Origin: Granulimonas faecalis
GTDB lineage: Bacteria; Actinomycetota; Coriobacteriia; Coriobacteriales; Atopobiaceae
DNA: 64,000 bases
Assembly: GCF_022834715.1 (NCBI RefSeq)
Contig: NZ_BQKC01000001.1
Coordinates: 1,276,501 to 1,340,500, forward strand
Direction of reading: 5' to 3'
Shown here: positions 57,406 to 64,000 of the stretch, piece by piece
Numbering within the stretch: the first letter of the stretch is position 1
How the letters are laid out: every line of letters begins with the position of its first letter
Notes under the pieces: generated by a model
What the model saw: only the letters and a program-made list of their open reading frames with translations
Databases searched by the model: none
Told to the model about the DNA's origin: nothing
Position numbers and translations under genes: made by a program

Positions 57406-59097
57406 TCAGCCCGCGAGCATGAGGGCCACGGCCACGAAGGCCGTCACCACGCCCACGAGCGACTCGCCGCCGAGAAGGCCCGACGCCGCCGCCTGCCAGC
57501 GCGCCTCCCGGGCCGCCTTAGCCTCGGGGTCGTCATCCCTGTGGCGGTGCTCCACGACGATGCGCACGAGGGCGCCGAGGCCCGCCGACGCGCTCATGTG
57601 GAACGGCAGGTACACGCCCAGGCCGAGCGTCATGACCGGCAGCTTGAGCAGGGCCATGACGAAGCCGGCCGCCAAGGCGCCGAAGAACACGCCCACGTGG
57701 GGGATGCCGCCCGCCATGGTCGCCACGACGGAGGCCTGGGCGGCCACGAAGGTGTCGGCGCCGGTGGCCTCGGGGCCGAAGGCCTCGGGCCCGTAGGCGC
57801 CGGCCAGAGCCATGAGCATGAGCGAGGCGACCACGGCGCCCACGAGGCCGCCCACCGCCATGCCGGCGAACTGGTCGCGCGGGTCGGTGTCCAGGGCGTC
57901 GCCGGCCTTGAGGTCGTTCATGACGTCGCCCACGATGCCGCAGGCCACGGCCACCACGGCCGCGCCGAGGAACAGCGTCTCCATGGAGAGGCCCGCGAAG
58001 GCGATGCGCACGAGCAGCAGCACGAGCACGCCGAAGATCTCCATGGGGTTGATGCCCATGGTTCCCGTGAGCCACGCGGAGAGGTACACCGAGAACCACG
58101 CGCCGAGGATGACGACGACCGACGGCAGCGGCCCGAGGCCGAGGCCCACGCAGGCGACGACGGCCACCACGGCCATGGCGAGCGCCACGGCGGAGCGGGG
58201 CACGGAGAGGCGGCGGCGCTCCTCGGCGGCGTCGGGGCGCGGCGCGGCGCCGGCGCCACCCGCGAGGCGCGCCTTGACGACGGGCACGAGCCCCGAGACC
58301 ACGGCCCCGCCGCCCACGCCGAGCATGAGACCGAGGCCGAGGCTCGTCTGGATGGACGGCGCGTCCGCGGCGGCGATGACGCCGAGGGCGGGAAGGGCCC
58401 AGGCCACCACGACGGTGCCCAGGACGGCGCCGGCGAACCACACGAGGGCGGGCACGACGCCCACCACGAAGCCCATGGCCGCCATCATCGGCGAGTTGTA
58501 CACGCCCAGGGTGACGCCGGGGATGACGCCGCCGAAGCCCAGGACCGAGGGCAGGGCACCAAGGTTGTCGCGGACGAAGGCGTAGAGGGCGGCGAGGCCC
58601 ATGGACCCGAAGAGCACCGGGGCGTCCTTGCCCTGGGAGCCGTCGCAGGCCCTGAGGGTGTCCGCCGCCGAGAGACCCACGGGGTAGGCCAGACGCCGCT
58701 CCCGGATGAAGTAGGGCTGGAGCACCGCCGAGGCCACGAGGCCGAGGGCCGTGCCCGACAGGGCGCAGAGCAGCACCTGGGGGAACGTCACCTGGTACTG
58801 GGGGCCCAGCATCCAGAGACCGGGCAGCGTGAAGGCGAGGCCGCCGGCCACCATGGCGCCGGCACTCATGGCCGCGTGGCACACGTTGGCCTCGTGGAGG
58901 TCCCGGCTGCCGAGGGCCCTCAGGGTCACCACCGAGGCCAGGGCCGCGAAGACGATGGGCCAGGGCAGGGCCCCCATCTTGAGGGCGATGAACATGGAGC
59001 TCGCCGTGAGCACGGCGCTGCCCACCGACCCGATGACGAGGGCGCGCGGCGTGAGGGCGCGGCCGGCCCGCGGGGACTGGCTGGTCTCAGGGTGCAT
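57406..59097 (-). CDS. OPT-family oligopeptide/metal-chelate transporter
   Basis: The 563-residue membrane protein has about 14 hydrophobic segments. OPT-type blocks include FIALKMGALPWPIVFAAL, RERRLAYPVGLSAADTLRA, GFGGVIPGVTLGVYNSPMMAAMGF and PVMTLGLGVYLPFHMSASAGLGALVRIV. OPT proteins take up small peptides or siderophore-like metal complexes by proton symport. The ATG at 59097 follows GGGGAG. The gene is probably monocistronic: 124 nt separate it from dgt. The substrate is unknown; a peptide-using fermenter would fit. Confidence 0.88.
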   Translation of the reverse strand: MHPETSQSPRAGRALTPRALVIGSVGSAVLTASSMFIALKMGALPWPIVFAALASVVTLRALGSRDLHEANVCHAAMSAGAMVAGGLAFTLPGLWMLGPQYQVTFPQVLLCALSGTALGLVASAVLQPYFIRERRLAYPVGLSAADTLRACDGSQGKDAPVLFGSMGLAALYAFVRDNLGALPSVLGFGGVIPGVTLGVYNSPMMAAMGFVVGVVPALVWFAGAVLGTVVVAWALPALGVIAAADAPSIQTSLGLGLMLGVGGGAVVSGLVPVVKARLAGGAGAAPRPDAAEERRRLSVPRSAVALAMAVVAVVACVGLGLGPLPSVVVILGAWFSVYLSAWLTGTMGINPMEIFGVLVLLLVRIAFAGLSMETLFLGAAVVAVACGIVGDVMNDLKAGDALDTDPRDQFAGMAVGGLVGAVVASLMLMALAGAYGPEAFGPEATGADTFVAAQASVVATMAGGIPHVGVFFGALAAGFVMALLKLPVMTLGLGVYLPFHMSASAGLGALVRIVVEHRHRDDDPEAKAAREARWQAAASGLLGGESLVGVVTAFVAVALMLAG

Positions 59098-59221
59098 TGG
59101 TCTCCCCTAACGTGAGGATGTTCGCGGTTGTTCGGGCAATGGTAGCTGAAAATCAGGCACAGGCGCGGGGCACGGACTGATGTGCACTGGGGTGGGCGCG
59201 GGCGCTGGGGCGCCGCAGGCC

Positions 59222-60478
59222 TCAGGCCAGGGCATCGAAATAGTTGTGCTGGGGGAAGACCTTGGCGGCGGTGGGGTCCAGGCGCTCGGCGAGGGCCATG
59301 AAGTAGTCGTCGGTCATCGAGGCGATGTAGTCGGCCGCCGTCTGCACCGGGTCGGCCTCCCAGTCGTAGGTGCGGTCGTAGTGGGCCAGGTCGGCCTCCA
59401 GGGGCGCCACATGGTGGGCGAAGACCGGCGCCTCGGCCCGACCGGCCCGGAGGTCGTCGAGGGCGGCGTCGAACACGAGCTCGAACAGCCCCTCCACGGC
59501 GTGGCTTGTGGCCCCGTTTATCTCGGTGGAGTGGTAGATGCGCTCGAAGTTCTCCCGCTTGGCGCGCTTGAGCTCGGCGAACCCCTCGTCGCTCATCACT
59601 ATGGCGTCCTGGCCCAGGCTCGACTCCACGATGTCCGAGATGAAGGCGTCGAGGGCCCAGCTGTTGTAGGCGCCGCCGAGGCCGTCGGCGAAGGAGCCCT
59701 CCCCCACGTGACCGGCGCGGATGGCGTCCTGACGGTCCTTGCCCACGTAGGCCACGATGTCGGCCACGCGCACGACGCAGCCCTCGAGCGTCATAGGCCT
59801 GAGGTGCCCCACGGCTCCCTCGCCCTCCGTGGCGCAGGCGGCCACGGCTGCGTCGAACCCCTCGAAGGAGGAGAGGCCCGAGACGGTGAAGCGCTGGAGC
59901 TCGCACTCGCCGTTGTGGCAGAGGATGCCGTCCAGGGTCTGGAGGCAGAGGTTGCGCCCGTAGAGGGTGTCGAGCACGCGCACGGAGTGCACGTTGTGGA
60001 AGAACCGCCGCCCGTCGCGACGGCGCAGGATGGCGTCCAGGAAGCGCTCGCCGGCGTGGCCGAACGGCGTGTGGCCGATGTCGTGGCCGAGGGCCACGGC
60101 CTCGATGAGGTCGCAGTTGAGGCCGAGGGCCCGGCCGATGTCGCGGGCCACGCGGCTCACGAGCTGCACGTGGAGGCCGCGGCGCGAGAGGTCCTCGTCG
60201 GCGAGGAAGCTGAACACCTGGGTCTTGCCGGCGAGGCGGTTGTAGGCCGGCAGGTGCATGACCTTCTCGACGTCGCGCATGAAGGCGGGGCGGAGGGCCG
60301 TGGCCACGTCCCGGGGCTCGTCCGCACGGCGGAGCGCAGCGGAGTCGGGCGTGGCCCAGGGGCTGCAGGCACCCCGGGCGGCGTTCTCGGCCACCTGGGC
60401 CCGCGCCTCGGGGGAGAGCCCCCGGGCGAGGCCGGGCGCCAGGGGGTTGAGGGCGCCCTGCCGGCTGCCGGGCCTCAC
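59222..60478 (-). CDS. dgt: deoxyguanosinetriphosphate triphosphohydrolase-like HD protein
   Basis: The 418-residue product belongs to the dNTPase HD family, which splits dNTPs into nucleosides and triphosphate. The metal site is visible in EAVALGHDIGHTPFGHAGERFL, with QVFSFLADEDLSRRGLHVQLVSRVAR upstream. VVRVADIVAYVGKDRQDAIRAG provides the last aspartate. The GTG at 60478 overlaps the stop of the esterase-ligase gene by 4 nt, so the two are co-translated. Whether their functions are related is unclear. Confidence 0.92.
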   Translation of the reverse strand: MRPGSRQGALNPLAPGLARGLSPEARAQVAENAARGACSPWATPDSAALRRADEPRDVATALRPAFMRDVEKVMHLPAYNRLAGKTQVFSFLADEDLSRRGLHVQLVSRVARDIGRALGLNCDLIEAVALGHDIGHTPFGHAGERFLDAILRRRDGRRFFHNVHSVRVLDTLYGRNLCLQTLDGILCHNGECELQRFTVSGLSSFEGFDAAVAACATEGEGAVGHLRPMTLEGCVVRVADIVAYVGKDRQDAIRAGHVGEGSFADGLGGAYNSWALDAFISDIVESSLGQDAIVMSDEGFAELKRAKRENFERIYHSTEINGATSHAVEGLFELVFDAALDDLRAGRAEAPVFAHHVAPLEADLAHYDRTYDWEADPVQTAADYIASMTDDYFMALAERLDPTAAKVFPQHNYFDALA

Positions 60479-63189
60479 GGCCGGCCCCCGCGGTCCACGA
60501 AGCAGCCCATGTTGAGGCGGCTCGTCCACTCGCCGATGGTGGCGCCCACGCCGCAGCGGGTGAAGACGCCCGAGAAGCGTCCGCCGAAGAGGTAGAGGCC
60601 CTCCATACAGGAGGCATCCACGACGCCCGAGAGCTGGGTGACGTCCTCCGGCGCGCAGCCGCCCACGACCACGGGGCACACGTACTGCGGCGCGTAGGCC
60701 TGCACGACGGCGCCGGTCTCGCGGCCCCGCCCGAGGACCTCGAGCCAGCGCCCGTCGTCCACGTCGCGGCCGGCCACGACGGAGTCGGCGTTGTAGCCGT
60801 CGGCGGGCTTGACGATCCAGGCCTCCCGGTCGAGGTAGGGGGCGAGGTCGTCTCCCGGGGCGAGCACCTTGGTGAACGGCACGTGGGCCCGCACGAACTC
60901 GAGCTCCCCGGCGTCCAGCACCGAGGCCGCCTGCGGGCCGTGGAAGAAGGCGAACACGTTCTTGGTGGCGCAGGGCCAGGTGGAGAAGCCGCCCACCACG
61001 CAGGCCAGGTTCTCCTCGGCGGCGAGGACCAGGGCGTCGGCCCCTTCGCAGGGCTTCCCCATCATCTCCGAGACCACCACGCGACGCCACACGCAGTCTA
61101 TGGGGCCGCGGCCGTCCATGAGGCGCCACCGGCCGCCCACCTCGTCGACGGAGAGGTCGCGGATGTCGGTGATGCGGGCGTCCACGCCCATGGCGGCGAA
61201 GCGGGCCACGAAGTCCTCAGCCTCGTCGCGGGAGAGCGACTCCAGGTAGTCGACGACGGCGAGGCTGGGCCGCCCCGCCGGGAAGGGCCCGGTCCCGGCC
61301 AGGTCCCAGGCGCCGTAGCAGTCCAGGACCTCACGGGCGCAGGCGTCCACCACCGAGTAGGGGTCGAGGCCGGGGCGCTCCCCCTCGAGCGCGGCGAACG
61401 TGGGGCTCAGAGCCACGGCGCGGGAGACCTCGTCGGTGGCCGTCATGCCCGCCGAGCCGTCGCAGTTGAGCTCGCAGAACCAGTACTCCCCGGTGTCCTC
61501 GTTCAGGAACACGTCCACGCGGGCCACGGGGACCGGGCAGGGGAAGTGGTCCTCGATGAGGCAGAGGCGCTCGACGTCGGCGGGCAGCCCGAAGGCGGCG
61601 CGCACCGCCGGGTCGGAACGGTAGGCCCGGAGCGTCTTGGCCATGATGCGGTACATGGTCTCGGCGGCGTCGGCGAGCAGGCGCTCGCCCTCGACGGTGA
61701 ACAGCTTGGGCGTGAAGGCCCAGCTGAGCGGGGCCCCGTGGTAGAGGGCGTGCGTCCCGGCGAGGTAGGCCTGCCCCGCGGCGCGGCCCTCGGCGTCGAG
61801 GCCGGGCAGCGACCCGCAGAGGGCGTTGAAGCGGTCCTCCAGGGCGCGCCCGAGGGCGGGTGCGGCGGCGTCGGGCGCCGGTGCGGGCGCGGCGTCGGCG
61901 CGGGCCGGGGCGCCCTCCCCCACCGACGCCGGGGCCAGCGGCTCCAGGTGGCAGGGCACGGCCGGCGCCAGGGCGGCGAGGTCGATGGGCTCGGTGTCCT
62001 CCGGCGGCAGGTCGCAGGGCTCGGCGCCCTCCCGGGCGGCGATGGCCTCCCGGGCGGCGCGGCGGGCCTTCTTGGCCGCCATGGTGTCGATGGGCGGCTC
62101 GCCGGCCATGACGCGGCCGATGCGCAGGGCCATGAGCCGGGCGCCGCGGGCCGAGGGGTGGTCGGCGTCAGCGAAGTAGCGGGCGCGGTCCTCAAGGAGC
62201 TCGAGGCCGTCCACGAGGGTCACCTCAGGGTGGCGGGCGCAGGCGTCGGCGATGAGTCCTGGGACCGTGCCGTAGGCGGCGCCGCGGGCCGTGGGGTAGG
62301 CGTCCTCGTCGTGAGGCGTCGGCGTGGCGCAGAAGAGGCGGGCCTCGGGCCAGAGGGAGCATACGGTGTCGATGTAGGCGGCGACCTCGCGGGCCACGAC
62401 GGTGCCGGACCACCCCTCGAAGCGGTAGTTGGGGCCGAGGGCCACCCACACCGTGTCCGGGGCCTCGAGGGCCCCGAGTCCCATGAGGGCCGTGGGCTGG
62501 AACACGAGACCGCCCACGCCCTGGTTCACGAGGTCGAGGCCCTTGTCGGCCGCCACGAGCGCCGGCCAGGTGCCGGCCGGGTCGCCGGCGAGGAACCCCT
62601 GGGAGATGGAGTCGCCCAGCACGAGGAGGGTGGGCCGGGGCGGCACCGGGTCCACGTACGTGCCGTCGCAGAGCACCATGCCCACGGTGCAGCCCCTCAG
62701 GGCCGGCAGGTAGATGCGCACGTGGCGGCGCGGGTCGAACCCCGGCAGCGTGGGGTCCCCGTCCTCGCCGGCGAGGTCCACCACGAGCTCCACGGGGCCC
62801 TCCGGGGGCATGCACGGCGCCACGGGCCGGCCGTCGACCGTGGCCGAGACGCCGTCGAACGGGTCGTCCGCAGGGCCTCCGACGGCGAGCTCCACCTGGG
62901 CCACGGTGGTGCGGGGCTCGGGGTCCACGTCTATCTGGAGGGCGCACTCGGAGGCGTCGGTCTCGAACTCGACCACGATCCCGGAGGTGGTGCGCGCCTG
63001 GGCCCGGTAGAGCGACGGGTGCCACGCGGCGCAGCTCCCCAGGGCCCTGAGCTGGGAGGGGAAGAACCGCAGCGGACGCACCCAGCCGGACGCGCCGCGC
63101 TCGAGCGACACGGCCCCGTGGAGCAGCCCCTCGGCGGGGACCTCCACGGGCCAGCTCCTCCCCAGCCTGTGCCAGCGGCATCTGCCCAT
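60475..63189 (-). CDS. SGNH esterase fused to a circularly permuted ATP-grasp ligase
   Basis: This 904-residue protein appears to join two enzymes. Residues ~1-180 form a beta-rich N-terminal domain like those preceding GDSL_3/CE2 esterases. Residues ~185-365 are an SGNH hydrolase with LLVLGDSISQGF (Ser194), GPN (252-254) and DADH (341-344). A Pro/Ala-rich linker (about 385-450) leads to an ATP-grasp-like half. There the metal-binding ELNCD (573-577) comes before the ATP-lysine motif WIVKPADGYN (791-800), the reverse of the standard order and the mark of circularly permuted ATP-grasp enzymes. It ends FGGRFSGVFTRCG...EWTSRLNMGC. The start ATG at 63189 has GAGGGGG 7 nt upstream; an ATG at 63219 is possible. 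Substrates are unknown; a deacylase and amide ligase acting on one peptide-like or wall-linked molecule is a reasonable guess. Confidence 0.8.
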   Translation of the reverse strand: MGRCRWHRLGRSWPVEVPAEGLLHGAVSLERGASGWVRPLRFFPSQLRALGSCAAWHPSLYRAQARTTSGIVVEFETDASECALQIDVDPEPRTTVAQVELAVGGPADDPFDGVSATVDGRPVAPCMPPEGPVELVVDLAGEDGDPTLPGFDPRRHVRIYLPALRGCTVGMVLCDGTYVDPVPPRPTLLVLGDSISQGFLAGDPAGTWPALVAADKGLDLVNQGVGGLVFQPTALMGLGALEAPDTVWVALGPNYRFEGWSGTVVAREVAAYIDTVCSLWPEARLFCATPTPHDEDAYPTARGAAYGTVPGLIADACARHPEVTLVDGLELLEDRARYFADADHPSARGARLMALRIGRVMAGEPPIDTMAAKKARRAAREAIAAREGAEPCDLPPEDTEPIDLAALAPAVPCHLEPLAPASVGEGAPARADAAPAPAPDAAAPALGRALEDRFNALCGSLPGLDAEGRAAGQAYLAGTHALYHGAPLSWAFTPKLFTVEGERLLADAAETMYRIMAKTLRAYRSDPAVRAAFGLPADVERLCLIEDHFPCPVPVARVDVFLNEDTGEYWFCELNCDGSAGMTATDEVSRAVALSPTFAALEGERPGLDPYSVVDACAREVLDCYGAWDLAGTGPFPAGRPSLAVVDYLESLSRDEAEDFVARFAAMGVDARITDIRDLSVDEVGGRWRLMDGRGPIDCVWRRVVVSEMMGKPCEGADALVLAAEENLACVVGGFSTWPCATKNVFAFFHGPQAASVLDAGELEFVRAHVPFTKVLAPGDDLAPYLDREAWIVKPADGYNADSVVAGRDVDDGRWLEVLGRGRETGAVVQAYAPQYVCPVVVGGCAPEDVTQLSGVVDASCMEGLYLFGGRFSGVFTRCGVGATIGEWTSRLNMGCFVDRGGRP

Positions 63190-63330
63190 TCGGGTCCCCC
63201 TCTCGCGGTCGGCGCTCATCGGACACCGGCCATTGTCTCACAAGGCACCCAGGGCCCCTCACCCTCGCCCGATGGGTAAGAGCACCCCGGGGCGCCGTGC
63301 CCCGGACAGGATGCGTGGGAAGGGAGCCCC

Positions 63331-64000
63331 GTGACCGTCATCGCGCGCGCACTCATCGTGCTTGTGACCCTCTACGCCTGCGGGCGCATCATGTACCAGG
63401 GCGACGACCCCAAGGTGCGCTGGCGCATCTTCCACGTGGTGCTGGAGTTCTGCGTCGTCATGGTGGGCAACGCCCTGGTGATGGCCGCGCTCCTGGTGGG
63501 GGCCGCCGCGCTGCTCCGGGTCCCCGGGCCCACCGCCGCGCTCATGGGCCTCCTGGTGACCGACGACGGCCGGTTCTCGGCGGGGACGCTCATGACCGCC
63601 ATCTTCCTCCTGGTGTTTGCCACCGCCATCGTGCAGTACGAGGTGCGGCGCCTCCTGCGTGGCCGCTTCGGCTGGGTGTCCATGGGCGGCGACGAGTACC
63701 AGATCTTCGAGTACATCATCCAATGGCTGACCATCTTCTGCGTGGTCTACCAGTGCTTCTTCGAGGGGTTTGCCAGCGTGGCGCGCCTCGGGCACCCGGA
63801 GGGCCTCGGCCAGTTCTTCTCCATCGCCCTCACGCCGGCCAACATCAACCTCGTGCTGCAGCCGTTGCTCATCTCCAGCTGGGTGACCGTGGTGTTGGAA
63901 CGGTTCGCCCGCCGGAACGCCCCCAAGCGCGGGTCCGCCCGCATCAAGGGCCGCTCCCCACAAAAAAGGCGCCCCGGGCCGCATCGCGGCAGCAGGGGGC
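63331..64000 (+). CDS. multi-pass membrane protein of unknown function (cut by window edge)
   Basis: A plus-strand frame opens at GTG 63331 after GGGAAGGGAGCCCC and runs to the end of the window without a stop, giving at least 223 residues. It has about five hydrophobic segments (near 3-22, 35-64, 85-105, 130-150 and 170-195) and a basic C-terminal stretch (RRNAPKRGSARIKGRSPQKRR). I recognise no family. Near 63958-64000 an A-tract followed by GC-rich DNA looks like the first half of a terminator, so the stop is probably just beyond position 64000. It is divergent from the esterase-ligase gene, with 141 nt between them. Confidence 0.7.
   Translation, partial: MTVIARALIVLVTLYACGRIMYQGDDPKVRWRIFHVVLEFCVVMVGNALVMAALLVGAAALLRVPGPTAALMGLLVTDDGRFSAGTLMTAIFLLVFATAIVQYEVRRLLRGRFGWVSMGGDEYQIFEYIIQWLTIFCVVYQCFFEGFASVARLGHPEGLGQFFSIALTPANINLVLQPLLISSWVTVVLERFARRNAPKRGSARIKGRSPQKRRPGPHRGSRG

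Noticed and set aside
60883-63279. Long plus-strand frame opposite the esterase-ligase gene
   Set aside because: Low-complexity Gly/Val/His-rich translation with no motifs; the minus strand carries clear catalytic signatures.
1-64000. tRNA, rRNA, CRISPR arrays and insertion sequences
   Set aside because: No cloverleaf with conserved arms, rRNA segment, regularly spaced repeat or transposase was found by reading both strands. Small RNAs cannot be excluded without a covariance search.

Overview
The window is strongly GC-rich, and almost every gene lies on the minus strand. Three genes are on the plus strand: a DUF1846 gene, a class-I glutamine amidotransferase gene and a membrane protein cut by the right edge. 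The gene order is actinobacterial. The division/cell-wall cluster has no ftsA, FtsZ carries the [11 protein letters not shown] form of its nucleotide loop, SepF and DivIVA sit downstream of ftsZ, and the order alaS-ruvX-mltG-(prepilin peptidase)-aroK-aroB-pepP-efp-nusB is present. A mannose-class PTS with its DUF956 partner, an OPT transporter and a DUF1846 protein in the same genome suggest a fermentative host-associated Coriobacteriia member (Olsenella/Atopobium-like). That placement is inferred; no rRNA gene is present.

Layout in plus coordinates, with transcription mostly right to left. 1-174 is the start of rmlA. 297-2545 holds a folD-nitroreductase fusion coupled to fchA, followed by a small unknown gene. 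3156-27174 is one long division and cell-wall run. In transcription order it reads mraZ-rsmH-ftsL-ftsI-murF-mraY-murD-ftsW-murG-murC-murB-ftsQ-ftsZ-pgeF, then a complete high-affinity phosphate system (pstS, a fused pstCA, pstB, phoU), then yggS-sepF-proC-yggT-divIVA. Many junctions overlap by 1-4 nt, so phosphate uptake is physically built into the division operon. 27175-28050 is a regulatory and structured intergenic region with a promoter beside TGGG boxes for mraZ, a second promoter, a TGGGA array and a 105-nt double hairpin. 28051-30639 holds xerD and pyrG.

30817-32919 holds the DUF1846 gene, a 29-bp perfect hairpin and a membrane protein gene. 32948-33870 is an AT-rich island that looks foreign. 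It has two small secreted-protein genes, one broken by an in-frame TGA and one whose ribosome-binding site lies inside a hairpin. 33999-39405 holds recN-nadK-tlyA-xseB-nusB-asp23-efp. 39515-42984 is a mannose-family PTS that separates efp from its usual neighbour pepP. 43446-51825 is pepP, a degenerate aroB, aroK, an A24 prepilin peptidase gene, a YqeG-type HAD phosphatase gene, mltG, ruvX and alaS. 51867-55035 holds an AI-2E-family transporter and a stress-sigma module (sigma factor plus a degenerate RsbW-like partner). 55098-63189 holds rarA, the amidotransferase, an OPT transporter, dgt and a very unusual esterase-ligase fusion.

The strongest candidates for undescribed biology are the SGNH-esterase/circularly permuted ATP-grasp fusion (60475-63189), the folD-nitroreductase fusion that has lost both cyclohydrolase residues beside a dedicated cyclohydrolase gene, the phosphate system inside the division operon, a MurB without its catalytic serine, and the AT-rich secreted-protein island. 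No tRNA, rRNA, CRISPR array or insertion sequence was found.
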